Positions 1 to 10,399 of a DNA stretch of 48,638 bases are shown here, in pieces; positions within the stretch are counted from its first letter, which is position 1; every line of letters starts with the position of its first letter. Under the pieces are notes generated by a model. That model made no database searches. It was not told the DNA's origin and was given only the letters and a program-made list of their open reading frames with translations. The position numbers were made by a program, and so were the translations under genes. Source of the DNA: Cymbomonas tetramitiformis (Eukaryota > Chlorophyta > Pyramimonadophyceae > Pyramimonadales > Pyramimonadaceae); the NCBI GenBank assembly GCA_001247695.2, contig LGRX02034719.1, positions 1 to 48,638 on the forward strand, read 5' to 3'.

Positions 1-430
1 CATCAGCACCCCGAGTGTGGGTGCCGCGCTCCGCGCTCGGCGGCGGAGCATGCGTGCGCGGTGTGCTGCTCCCAGGCACGCGCATCAACCTCTGCAAGGA
101 GGCCCGATGCGCCTGGACGCGGTGCACACGCTGCGCGCTACTCCCAGGCACCATGCGTCTGGTGTGCCTGGCGGGGCACGGCGCGTCACGCAGCCCGAGA
201 CAGCACAGCGAGAGCTGCTGCCTCATGGCGGTGCGCCTGGCGCGCTCGCGGTGGCTGCCATCTGCCACTCGCGGCGCGCTCTCTCCCCCCCAAAAGAGAA
301 AGGCGGTCCGCTCCCGGACGCTACTCTCTCGGTGGCCCTAAGAGGAGGGCGCGGGTGAGCACCTCGGTGTGCTCACCTCGTGGCGACACGCCTGCAAGGG
401 TGGGCCTCCTTGCAGGGTCGCTCCGCGTAC
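1..430 (+). repeat. GC-rich repeat unit, inverted relative to later copies
   Basis: This segment recurs as its reverse complement at about 1931-2340 and again at about 2408-2823. The window therefore opens with one copy in one orientation and holds two direct copies in the other. The similarity runs across the whole unit and includes the same C-run beside an A-rich stretch. Frames are open in several registers because stop codons are rare in this composition, so no protein is called here. The left edge is cut by the window. Confidence 0.85.
355..376. repeat. 8-bp-stem hairpin, repeated three times
   Basis: GTGAGCAC and GTGCTCAC form a perfect 8-bp stem around a 6-base loop. The same hairpin lies at 1963-1984 and 2440-2461, inside each copy of the GC-rich unit. 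Its function is unknown; conservation may only reflect recent duplication. Confidence 0.8.
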
Positions 431-473
431 GCCTACTGTTCCTACCCTAAGTCCTAAACCTCCTAATACTTCC

Positions 474-1970
474 CTAGTACGCCTCGAGGGCCCCCTCGTA
501 GAGGTGGACTCTCCAGATGGCGTTTGCTTCCTTAAGTGCGTAAGGATGTGAGCATGGAGCAACTGATAGTTGTCTGCTCACACCCTTAGCTAGGCTCGTG
601 AGCGCTATGCTCTCAGCCTTTGGCTCAGCAACGCCACTAGGGTCCGGTGCGACACCCACCGAGCTCCTCGTGCCACGGGCCCCTCGCCTCCTACGTGAGG
701 CTATCCGCCTTCTATCGCGGGCCCCTCGTCTCCCGCGGCGACCTGCTCGCCTCCTCCGACGGCATGCTCGCCTCGTGGGGGGCGCGCCTATCGCACTCCG
801 AGCATCGCTCCTCCCTCTCGCATCCTGCGACACGGCCTGGACGCCGAGAGCCTGCGAGCCTGTCGGGTCCAATGCCTCGGCCGATGGCCCGACCACGCCT
901 CGCCTATCATGGGTCCCTCGCCTCCCGCGGCGACCTGCTCGCCTCCCCCGACGGCGTGCTCGCCTCGTGGGGGTCGCGCCTATCGCACTCTGAGCATCGC
1001 TCCTCCCTCTCGCATCCTGCGACACGGCCTGGACGCCGAGAGCGTGCGAGCCTGTCGAGTCCAGTGCCTCGGCTGATGGCCCGACCACGCCTCGCCTATC
1101 ATGGGTCCCTCGCCTCCCGCGGCGACCTGCTCGCCTCCCCCGACGGCATGCTCGCCTCGTGGGGGTCGCGCCTATCGCACTCTGAGCCTCGCTCCTCCCT
1201 CTCGCATCCTGCGACACGGCCTGGACGCCGAGAGCCTGCGAGCCTGTCGAGTCCAATGCCTCGGCCGATGGCCCGACCACGCCTCGCCTATCATGGGTCC
1301 CTCGCCTCCCGCGGCGACCTACACGCCTCCCCCGACGGCATGCTCGCCTCGTGGGGGTCGCGCCTATCGCACTCTGAGCATCGCTCCTCCCTCTCGCATC
1401 CTGTGACACGGCCTGGACGCCGAGAGCTTGCGAGCCTGTCGACTCCAAAGCCTCGGCCGATGGCTCGACCACGCCTCGCCTACCACGGGCTCCTCGCCTC
1501 CCGCGGCGACCTGCTCGCCTCCCTCTACGGCTCGCTTGCTTCGTGGGTGCTGTGCCTGCCGCATCAGGGACACCGCACCACTTCCCCGCATCGGGCGACG
1601 CGGCCACAACGTCGAGAGCCTGCGAGCCTAACAGGTCCGTGTGGCTAGGGGGCAGCCGTGCGCCCTCTCGGAGAAACGCCTCCGCCTCGCCGCTAGGTAG
1701 CGGCAATGACACCTCCTCGGGCAGCATCTCGGCAGAGCCACTAGAGGACTTCCGTGCACACTCCATGGGCTGCACCTCGACTGTGCGCTCCGATGATGAC
1801 TGCGTGCGCCCCTCACGCGGTGACTCGACTCTGCTGGCAGGTGGCCGCTGCGCGCACTCGTCGGGCCCCACCGCCAAGCTCCGGGCGAGTGCACCCGTCT
1901 CGACGGGACGCATCGCCACGCGCCTGCAAGGAGGCCCACCCTTGCATGCGTGTCGCCACGAGGTGAGCAC
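474..1970 (-). CDS. Arg/Gly-rich tandem-repeat ORF (hypothetical)
   Basis: A 498-residue open frame with about four copies of a 64-residue (192-bp) repeat rich in RRGRRAGRRGRRG blocks, followed by a short unique C-terminus. The segment upstream of the repeats, with LPEE and GEAEAFLREGARL motifs, is echoed on the same strand at about 4560-4760 as LPQE and EEAEASLRECAQL although the DNA has diverged. That is the best evidence that this strand and frame are coding. Repetitive GC-rich DNA also gives long chance frames, so a spurious ORF remains possible. No family was recognised. The frame probably continued upstream into 2830-3449 and, before transposon insertion, into 4550-6600. Confidence 0.35.
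   Translation of the reverse strand: MLTSWRHACKGGPPCRRVAMRPVETGALARSLAVGPDECAQRPPASRVESPREGRTQSSSERTVEVQPMECARKSSSGSAEMLPEEVSLPLPSGEAEAFLREGARLPPSHTDLLGSQALDVVAASPDAGKWCGVPDAAGTAPTKQASRRGRRAGRRGRRGARGRRGVVEPSAEALESTGSQALGVQAVSQDARGRSDAQSAIGATPTRRACRRGRRVGRRGRRGTHDRRGVVGPSAEALDSTGSQALGVQAVSQDARGRSEAQSAIGATPTRRACRRGRRAGRRGRRGTHDRRGVVGPSAEALDSTGSHALGVQAVSQDARGRSDAQSAIGATPTRRARRRGRRAGRRGRRGTHDRRGVVGPSAEALDPTGSQALGVQAVSQDARGRSDARSAIGAPPTRRACRRRRRAGRRGRRGARDRRRIASRRRRGARGTRSSVGVAPDPSGVAEPKAESIALTSLAKGVSRQLSVAPCSHPYALKEANAIWRVHLYEGALEAY
700..1625. repeat. 192-bp tandem repeat, about 4.5 copies
   Basis: The phrase CGCCTATCAT or its variant recurs at 901, 1093, 1285 and 1477, exactly 192 bp apart. 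Further copies lie at about 2830-3220, so the array has itself been duplicated. 192 bp is 64 codons, which keeps every reading frame in register. Confidence 0.9.
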
Positions 1971-2823
1971 ACCGAGGTGCTCACCCGCGCCCTCCCCTTA
2001 GGGCCACCGAGAGAGTAGCGTCCGGGAGCGGACCGCTTTTCTTTTGGGGGGGAGAGAGCGCGCCGCGAGTGGCAGATGGCAGCCACCGCGAGCGCGCCGG
2101 GCGCACCGCCATGAGGCAGCCGCTCTCGCTGTGCTGTCTCGGGCTGCGTGACGCGCCGCTGCCCCGCCAGGCACACCAGACGCATGGTGCCTGGGGGTAG
2201 CGCGCAGCGTGTGCACCGCGTCGAGGCGCATCGGGCCTCCTTGCAGAGGTTGATGCGCGTGCCTGGGAGCAGCACACCGCGCACGCATGCCCCGCCGCCG
2301 AGCGCGGAGCGCGGCACCCACACTCGGGGTGCTGATGGGGCCGGCGAGCCCCAAGCTCCGGGCGAGTGCACCCGTCTCGACAGGACGCATCGCCACGCGC
2401 CTGCAAGGAGGCCCACCCTTGCATGCGTGTCGCCACGAGGTGAGCACACCGAGGTGCTCACCCGCGCCCTCCCCTTAGGGCCACCGAGAGTGAAGCGTCC
2501 GGGAGCGGACTGCTTTTCTTTTTGGGGGGGGGAGAGAGCGCGCCGCGAGTGGCGGATGGCAGCCACCGCGAGCGCGCCAGGCGCACCGCCATGAGGCAGC
2601 AGCTCTCGCTGTGCTGTCTCGGGCTGCGTGACGCGCCGCTGCCCCGCCAGGCACACCAGACGCATGGTGCCTGGGAGTAGCGCGCAGCGTGTGCACCGCG
2701 TCCAGGCGCATCGGGCCTCCTTGCCGAGGTTGATGCGCGTGCCTGGGAGCAGCACACCGCGCACGCATGCCCCGCCGCCGAGCGCGGAGCGCGGCACCCA
2801 CACTCGGGGTGCTGATGAGGCCG
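1931..2823 (-). repeat. Two direct copies of the 1-430 unit
   Basis: Two near-identical units follow one another with a period of 477 bp, measured between the hairpins at 1963 and 2440. Both are reverse complements of the unit at 1-430. The second copy fuses into a 192-bp-type repeat at about 2823. Confidence 0.85.
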
Positions 2824-2829
2824 GCGAGC

Positions 2830-3449
2830 CTGTCGAGTCCAATGCCTCGGCCGATGGCCCGACCACGCCTCGCCTATCATGGGTCCCTCGCCTCCCGCGG
2901 CGACCTGCTCGCCTCCCCCGACGGCATCATGCTCGCCTCGTGGGGGTCGCGCTTGCCGCAACCCGGGTATCATGCCACCTCCTCGCATCCGGCGAAGCGG
3001 CCTCAACGCCGAGAGCCTGCAAGCCTGTCGAGTCCAACGCCTCGGCCGATGGCTCGACCACGCCTCGCCTACCACGGGCTCCTCGCCTCCCGCGGCGACC
3101 TGCTCGCCTCCCTCTACGGCTCGCTCGCCTCGTGGGTGCTGCGCCTGCCGCATCAGGGACACCGCAGCACTTCCCCGCATCGGGCGACGCGGCCGCAACG
3201 TCGAGCGCCTGCAAGCCTAACAGGTCCGTGTGGCTAGGGGGCAGCCGTGCGCCCTCTCGGAGAAACGCCTCCGCCTCGCCGCTAGGTAGCGGCAATGACA
3301 CCTCCTCGGGCAGCACCTCGGCAGAGCCACTAGAGGACTTCCGTGCACACTCCATGGGCTGCACCTCGACTGTGCGCTCCGATGATGACTGCGTGCGCCC
3401 CTCACGCGGTGACTCGACTCTGCTGGCAGGTGGCCGCTGCGCGCACTCG
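2830..3449 (-). pseudogene. Second copy of the repeat ORF, cut by a transposon
   Basis: The 2830-3449 stretch duplicates the 3' part of the 700-1860 region and keeps the same minus-strand motifs (LPEE, GEAEAFLREGARL). It ends at the TCGG target site of the transposon at 3454-4545. The paralogous site at 1861-1864 carries a single TCGG followed directly by GGCCCC-type sequence, which shows the uninterrupted arrangement. Removing the element plus one target copy (1096 bp) puts this frame in register with the minus-strand frame beginning at 4550. Confidence 0.4.
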
Positions 3450-3453
3450 TCGG

Positions 3454-4545
3454 TGTCCACTACCCACGCTTAGGTACATCGCGATGTACCTAACTATACG
3501 TGTACGTTTAATGCCGCGGTGAGCCAAATTCTCGACGCGGGGTCGTGTGGCCCATTTCAGCCATTGCCGACATGTCCCTTTTGGCCCTGAAACATCTGGT
3601 TTATGGTATTTAGCTCAATACGATAGTCTAGACAGGTCATCAATATTGAGAATTCCAGAAAATGTACATTTTCAAAACTCCGAAAATCTTAGGTACATCC
3701 CTTAGGTACATCGCGTTTGATGCATGTGTCCGACCGCTAAATGATGAACATCGATACATATTTGTTACAATGGCATTTAACATCCCTTAGGGCAGTTGCG
3801 ATTTCAGGGGTTTGCACTTAAACACTCAAGCACTCCTTCACTCAACACGCCTTTGTAGGTACCTATAACTGATCCCACAGTATGTGCATTCACGAAAATC
3901 GATATTTCGCCTTAGGGTTTCGCACGTACGTGTGAACGATATTCATCAGGTGGGGTTAGAGGCTTGTATGGAAATTGTTTTAACACATCTCATAATGAAG
4001 GCTCTTGTCAATTATTAGCATAATATGCCACTTACTAGTCCGATTTTGGCTCGGGTAATCCACTTGCGCCTACTCGTTCAATATGTATATTCATATTATA
4101 GAAATAGTCCTGTATCCCTTAATATCTCGATCACAATTGCCTTCTGGCATCACTGGCATTTGCCCTCTGCACTCTCAACAACTCCTCTTGAGTATGCTCA
4201 GCATTCGTGTGGATGCGCGTCCTCTTGGGGGCATGTGTCATCCCTTTCCATAGCAGAGAGAAAAATGCCGAGCTTGCCGAATATGACGGGGAAAATATTT
4301 ATTTTGACCTGGTTTTTTGTTTTCTTCAAAAGAGTGATTTTGACTGCATCAGAGCGTATATTGTACGGATCGGATACGAATGTTGGATCATAATATCGAT
4401 AGAAGAGGGTGTCTATTGGTTAATTGTCTCTACAAGGGGCACAAAACGTCGGATTTGGGCCTTGATTTGATCTGTACGGCTTAGGTACATCGTTATGTAC
4501 CTAAGGCCCTTGGGTACATCCCCATGTACCGAAGGGTAGTGGACA
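3454..4545. mobile_element. 1.09-kb non-autonomous DNA transposon, TCGG target duplication
   Basis: Perfect 12-bp terminal inverted repeats, TGTCCACTACCC at 3454-3465 and its complement at 4534-4545, are flanked by TCGG at 3450-3453 and 4546-4549. An undisturbed paralogous site exists at 1861-1864. Just inside both ends lie palindromes built on TTAGGTACATCG and CGATGTACCTAA; the left one (3471-3492) is a perfect 22-bp palindrome, and the right end has two imperfect ones (about 4481-4505 and 4508-4536). The interior is AT-rich, unlike its GC-rich host, and shows no transposase. A 122-codon open frame at 4025-4393 looks like chance. A 4-bp duplication is unusual among common superfamilies, so none is assigned. 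Confidence 0.85.
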
Positions 4546-4549
4546 TCGG

Positions 4550-6600
4550 GCCCCACCGCCAATGTGCTGCCAGGGGCCAGCTGTGCGCACTCTCGGAGCG
4601 ACGCCTCCGCCTCCTCGTCGGGTGGCGGCAGTGTGTGCTCTTGGGGCAACACTCCTGCTCTACTACCGTCAGGTGGCCACTGTGTGCGCTCCCCGGGCAG
4701 CACCTCCACCGACGACTGCGGATATGGGCCTAGTGGTGGCGCCGTGAGCGGCCGCCAAGGCTCCGCATCAACGGACAGCTGGGTGCGTGTCGCGCCAGCG
4801 CGCGCGTCTGTGTCGTGGCTTTGGTCGCGCGCCTCGCTCGGGGCACCGCCAGCGCTCTGGCTGTGGTCTAGCGCCTCGTTCTGGTCACTGCCAGCGCTCT
4901 GACCGCGGCCGTGCACCTCGCAGGGGGTTGCGCCGGTGCCATGGCCGTGCTCGCGGGGCTCGCTAGGGGCAGTGCTAGCGCTATGGCTATGGGTGCGCCT
5001 CGCGCCAGGGCATATGTAGCGCATGCTCGCGCCATGCTTGCCACTGCACGCCCCGCTAGGGACGGCACTTGCACAATAGCCGTGCGCTTCGCTCTGGGCA
5101 GCGCTTGCGCTGTGGCCGTCGCCGCGCGCCTCGCTCGAGGCATCGCTCGTGCCGTGGCCGTGCGCCATGCTCAGAGCAGCGCCAATGTGGTTGCGCGCCT
5201 CGCTAGGGGCAGCGCCAGCGCCGTGCCTGTGGCCGCGTGCCTCGCTCAGAGCGGCGCCGATGTGGCCGCGCGCCTCGCTAGGGGCAGCGCCGATGTGGCC
5301 GCGCGCCTCGCTAGGGGCAGCGCCAGTGCCGCGACTGCCATCACGCGCCTCGCTAGGGGCAGCGCCAGTGCCGCGACTGCCACCACGCGCCTCGCTAGGG
5401 GCAGCGCTCGTGCTGCGACTGCCACCACTCGCCTCGCCAGGGGCAGCGCTGGTGCTAGGGCAGTGGCCGCGCACCTCGCTAGGGGCAATGCCGATGTGGT
5501 TGCGCGCCTCGCTAGGGGCAGCGCCAGCGCCGTGCCTGTGGCGCGCCACGTGCCTCGCTCAGAGCGGCGCCGAAGTGGCCGCGCGCCTCGCTAGGGGCAG
5601 TGCCAATGCTGTGGCTGTGGCCGCGTGCATCGCTCAGAGCGGCGCCGATGTGACCGCGCGCCTCGCTAGGGGCAGCGCCAGTGCGGCCGCGCGCCTTGCT
5701 AGGGGCAGCGCCGATGTGGCCGCGCGCCTCGCTAGGGGCAGCGCCAGTGCCGCGACTGCCACCCCGCGCCTCGCTAGGGGCAACGCCAGTGCCGCGACTG
5801 CCACCACGCGCCTCGCTAGGGGCAGTGCCCGTGCCGCGACTGCCACCACGCGCCTCGCCAGGGGCAGCGCCAGTGCGGCCGCGCGCCTTGCTAGGGGCAG
5901 CGCCGATGTGGCCGCGCGCCTCGCTAGGGGCAGCGCCAGTGCCGCGACTGCCACCACGCGCCTCGCTAGGGGCAGCGCCAGTGCCGCGACTGCCACCACG
6001 CGCCTCGCCAGGGGCAGCGCCAGTGCCGCGACTGCCACCACGCGCCTCGCCAGGGGCAGCGCCGATGTGGCCGCGCGCCTCGCTAGGGGCAGCACCAGTG
6101 CCGCGACTGCCACCACGCGCCTCGCTAGGGGCAGCGCCAGTGCCGTGACTGTGGCCGTGCGCCTCGCCAGGGGCAGCGCCAGCGCTGTGGCCATGGCCAC
6201 GAGCCTCGCTCGAGGGCAGCGCTCGCGCAGTGGCTGTGGTCACGCGCTCCCCTAAAGGTAGCACCGGTGACGTGGCCGTACGCCGAGTGCGCTCTGCGCT
6301 CGTCCGATCTGAGGTACCTCCCCCCCCCTTCGGACAGGCGCAAGACCGCACGGCGCACAATCCCACGGGACGCCACTCGCAAAAAGCTAAGCCTAGCAAC
6401 GAAAAACGCCGCCCGCCGCCACGCCCGCAAACCCGCCGCCCGATCCCGCATCTCCTGACCCCTAAGCCAAACCACGCAACGCTCGCGCCCGACACGGACA
6501 TCCCGCAACACCTGAAGCCGCAGAATGAACCACGCCGCCCGATCCCAAGCCCGCCGCTGAGCCATACGCACCGCGCACCGCGAAGCCACGCGCTGGGCAC
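4550..6600 (-). pseudogene. Ala/Ser/Gly-rich tandem-repeat ORF with a frameshift
   Basis: Minus-strand translation gives dozens of GTGAAPSEARGG-type repeats (a basic 42-bp unit) followed by a Pro/Glu-rich tail resembling the ORF at 474-1970. The frame breaks at about 5530: repeats elsewhere read TGGCCGCGTGCC, but here four extra bases (TGGCGCGCCACGTGCC) shift the register. A plus-strand frame is also open across 5149-6255, as expected for codon-periodic GC-rich repeats, so strand assignment rests on the conserved tail. It may be a degenerate repeat gene or non-coding minisatellite. The transposon at 3454-4545 separates it from its downstream part. Confidence 0.3.
4900..6245. repeat. 42-bp-based GC-rich minisatellite
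   Basis: Units such as CGCCTCGCTAGGGGCAGCGC recur about every 36-48 bp. Variants share the phrases CCGATGTGGCCG and GCGACTGCCACCACG. The array ends at about 6245. Confidence 0.9.
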
Positions 6601-8160
6601 GGCTCATCCCGACGCTCATCCCGGGGACCGCCGTGACCTAGGCCGTGACGTGCCAATTAACTAACGTAGTGAAGGCACTTACGCCCATGCAAAGCAACAA
6701 GCACACGCCGCACCCAGAAATTCACCACTCAGGCACGAGCCGAGTGGTCAAACCGGCCGAAGCGCGGCAATTCCTGAGTATAGAGGGCGCAAGCCCTAGG
6801 CTACCCGAGATTGAGAAACACGGGGTCAATTCAGCAAAGGCCGCACAATTTTAAAAAAATCGCGCAGCGCTCCCGCCGCGAAGGGTCGGTTCCGCCGAAA
6901 AATCCACGCGATCTCAAATCCCAAGCCCGACCTGCGCAACTGTGCGCTCGTGACACGAGCTCAAGCGTTATGCGCGAACAAGAAACATGCTAGGGCAGAA
7001 GCGCACCTGAATCTCCTCGCGGCCCAAAGTACCCGGAGATCGGAACCTCAAGAACACCTGAAACCCGGCATCACCAACCCGCAGCCAAACCGACACGCCG
7101 CCCAAAGCGCACGACAAAACATCCTAGATCAAAAGAAAGAATCTACGCAAAACACGTTTTCGTTCGCAAAAGTAAAAATAATTCCAAAGTCATACACGCA
7201 AATTCCAAATTGCATATACGCAAAGGACGCTACAACGCCACGTCAGGGCAGCCGTCCCTTTCGAGGACAGACTCAAAGTACATTCGCAAAGGGGAGGGAG
7301 GACCAAGGGCCCCAAGCCACCTCCTTCATTGCTAGGTAGTCGTACCAAACTACGTCGCGGATCAAAGCACTCGGAGAATTCCACTCCTAGAGCACCTGAA
7401 TCCCACAACCACGCACCCACCAACACGAAGCAGAAACGCACGACACACTGTTCTCGATTTCGCAAAACAAAACGCCGGGCGAAAGGCACCACGCAAGGGG
7501 TGCAATCAGAATACGCAGAAACAGAAATTTTCAGGAAGCGACCGGTAAAAACGATCCAATTACCATTTTGTAGGAGGCTACCACTCCAGTTTCTTCTCTT
7601 CTTTACACTTTCGGGCTTATACTATTCTACACTTATTAAACGACCGCACGAGGTATGCTTACGTATGGTCAACTATCGGACTTCGGTTTCGTAAATCCTT
7701 CAAGTTATTACTACAAGACTTCGGTTTCGTAAATCTTTATAGCTATGCTTTTTACAGCAGTTACGGCTTACAATTCTCAGTTCAGTTCTCATCCCCGAAA
7801 CTGGTTACACTTAGAGTTCTTATGCATTCAGGAACTCTCTCCATAACTCAACTGTACTGAGTACTCCGTACAACAGGCTAGGCACCTCACATCAACATCA
7901 TTCTGATCGGTCCTACTGTACTCCGTACTGAGTACTCTTGCGTTTTGTACTTAGCCGTTTTTCTTGCTCTTGTGCTTGCCTCCTAGCACAGGTTCTCGGC
8001 CAAAGTCAGATATAACAATAAAGATGGTCGGACTTAAGCTGGCAGGACCGTGACACACTCGCGGAGCAAACAGGCAGGCACTGCAAGTGACATCCTACCA
8101 GGCGAGGGGTGACACAGGGGGCACCACTGTTCCCCCCTCATGGGGGGAGAAAGTTGGCAC
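6250..8160. other. No recognisable gene
   Basis: 6250-7500 is C/A-rich on the plus strand and open for long stretches (6230-6664, 6950-7339), but without recognisable domains. 7680-7740 holds two copies of GACTTCGGTTTCGTAAATC. 7855-7935 holds overlapping GAGTACTC palindromes. 8040-8160 loosely resembles the LTR at 19108-19348 (GTGACACAC, then a GGGGTGACACAGG block) and could be an old LTR remnant. Confidence 0.5.
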
Positions 8161-8164
8161 TCCC

Positions 8165-8540
8165 ATGAGTGATAGTGGAGATGGGAATTATTTTGGACGA
8201 GATGAGAAATATTCCGGAGTCACGCGAATTTCACGGAGAGGAGAGTCATTCCGGAGATGAGAATTTTTCCGGCGGGAGAGAACTATTCCGGAGTCACACG
8301 AATGTGATAATGGAGATGGGAAATATTCCGGAGATGGGAGAAATCGATTCCGGAGGCACGCGAACGATAGCACGAAGAGGAGAGTCATTCCGGTGATGAG
8401 AAATTTTCCGGAGGAGAAAACTTTTCCGGAGTCGCGCGAATGTGATAGTGGAGATGGGAAATATTCACGAGATGCCAAATATTCCGGAGACACGCGAATG
8501 CCACGGAGAGGAGAGTCATTCCGGCGATGAGAAATATTGG
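8165..8540. repeat. ATTCCGGA minisatellite
   Basis: A purine-rich array built from GAGATGGGAAATATTCCGGA and CACGCGAATGTGATA blocks, with higher-order units of roughly 140 bp. Both strands stay open for 75-100 codons only because of the repeat, so no gene is called. Confidence 0.85.
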
Positions 8541-8586
8541 CATAGAGGATGAGGCCGAGGAGCCACCGCCACCAACACTATATTAA

Positions 8587-9360
8587 CCTTTTCGTCTATC
8601 AAATACCTACTCAACACACTAAATTTTGGCCCGAAAGGATAAGTATGTAACAAGTTAGGGAAATGCATTGTTTCCGCTAATCGTGCGTAGCCTCAAACAT
8701 AGTGTCGTAGTTTTCGATATATTACGCCTATCGTGCTAATAAACGATATACCGAAATTTTTGTCTATGCAAAACCTAGTCAGCACACTAAATTTCAGCCC
8801 GAAAGGATAAGTTTGTAAAAAGTTAGAAAAATACATCGTCTCTGTATAAAACTGTGTAAGCGGTTTAATATTGTCCTCATTTGTGGAATATTACACCTAT
8901 GGTAACAAACGATATACCGAAATTTTTGTTTTTACAAGACCTATTCAGCACACTAAATTTTAGCCCGAAAGGATAAGTATGTAAAAAGTTAGAAAAAATA
9001 CATCGTCTATGTACAAAACTGTGTAAGCGGTTTAATATTCTCGTCATTTACGGAATATCACACCTATGCTAACAAACGACATACCAAACTTTTTGTATAT
9101 AAAAAACCTTTTGACTTCTTTTTTCCAGCCAAAACAGCCAGGTATTTCAAAAGTTATGCCCATTTTGGTATTTTCGGTTATTTTGATACGCCTCATAAAA
9201 TGATATCAGTTTTGATGTTATATTGCTCCAATCGCGACAAGCAACATATCACGGTGTTCGTCTATGAAAGACCTATTTGGAACACCAGACTTTATATGAG
9301 TTGGTTGACGATGTAAAAAGTTATGTCCGAAAAACTCAATATATTATAGGGTTTCTTGAC
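8587..9360 (+). repeat. ~166-bp satellite array
   Basis: AAACGATATACC-type phrases occur at 8741, 8907 and 9074, giving a 166-167-bp period. Each monomer holds a TTTTTGTCTATGCAAAACCT-type core and a CCCGAAAGGATAAGT block. A fourth, more diverged unit with TTCGTCTATGAAAGACCTAT lies near 9260. The same core occurs in inverse orientation at 22.2-22.7 kb and at 29.78 kb. Confidence 0.85.
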
Positions 9361-9399
9361 GGTATGATATCTATGTAAGGTATGAGCTAACAAAAGCTC

Positions 9400-9595
9400 G
9401 CGTTAAGATAAGTTATGATAAGTTAAGATAAGTTATGATTGTGTGAGTGATATGCAAGTGGTATATGCTAAGTTTAAAGCTTGGATGACTAGTTGGTATG
9501 CTCGAATGACAAGTTCGGATGCTCGGATGGCGAGTGGGTATGCTCGGATGGCGAGTCCGGATGCTCGGATGGAAAGCTTGTCTTTTTGGCAAGCT
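9400..9595. repeat. Short-unit tandem repeats
   Basis: GATAAGTTA repeats lie near 9405-9440, followed by about five 20-bp units of the type GGATGCTCGGATGGCGAGT at 9480-9575. Confidence 0.8.
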
Positions 9596-9604
9596 TGCCT
9601 CTTT

Positions 9605-9815
9605 AGCTCACATGCTTGGCTCTTTAGCTTCACGATCCTGAGGGAGCGCTCTCTTGCCAGGCAAGGGGCTCTTGCCCTCGGTTTCGTGAAGTGCGCCACA
9701 GCAATGTGATATTTCACATGCTGGGCTCGTTAGCTTCACGATCCCGAGCGAGCGCTCTCTTGCTAGGTAAGGGGCTCTAACCCTCATTTTCATGAAGTGC
9801 GCCAAAACAGTGTGA
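9605..9815. repeat. ~105-bp duplication with fold-back structure
   Basis: Two copies of a segment start near 9612 and 9717. Each begins TTAGCTTCACGATC and ends near TCGTGAAGTGCGCC or TCATGAAGTGCGCC, so CTTCACGA can pair with TCGTGAAG. Inner blocks such as GCCAGGCAAGGG add further pairing. This looks like a small fold-back element or its duplicated end. Confidence 0.6.
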
Positions 9816-10399
9816 TGAAAGGTGGCATCTCAGGTCCAAATGAGATCTCCGAACTTGGTTCGGCGCTCTTTAGATTTGAGCTAATGCCACTAAAATAGAA
9901 CGATCGACGACGCTATAATGCGTGAATCTAGCTCATATCTTCTCAATTCCATCCATTGGAACGAATTCCTTCCTCGCGCTTTGATATGTGATGTTCGGAA
10001 TTTTGGCCTACCATGGAAGGCCTCCTACTGTAGCACAGTGTGCCACAAATACAGGCCCCATGGACGATTTTCGTGAATACTTCGATTATGAGCAAGTCAC
10101 TTCAAATTTCTAGGATGGAAAGGCAATCGGAAACGAATTCCAACCCGACGCGTTGTCTCACGCGCGTTGCTCAAACATCTGTTTTTTCAGTGAGGAGTGA
10201 GTGAAAGAAGGCATAGGAAGAATGCAACTTTTCGAAAAGTTAACCAAATGAATCAAACGAAGTAGCTACATGTCGTAATTTTTCACGGAGAGTAACGTGA
10301 CGTTCTCAGAAATTTCGTCAGATAAACGGTTGCGGTAGAAAAGCGTCGCGCTGAAAAATCTGCGAGTGGCCCCGGTATACCAGAATATATGCGATGGCC
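9816..10399. other. No gene seen
   Basis: AT-rich unique sequence. Composition turns GC-rich at about 10370, where the gag relic begins. Confidence 0.5.

Noticed and set aside
4025..4393. 122-codon frame inside the 3454-4545 transposon
   Set aside because: No transposase motif and AT-rich random composition; probably chance.
4911..6255. Long plus-strand frames in the 42-bp repeat (AARLARGSAS repeats)
   Set aside because: Opposite-strand reading of a codon-periodic GC-rich repeat. The conserved Pro/Glu motif lies on the minus strand, so the plus frame was not called.
8040..8165. Solo LTR related to 19108-19348
   Set aside because: Shares phrase order (GTGACACAC, GGGGTGACACAGG) but not continuous alignment. 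No ends or target duplication could be set.
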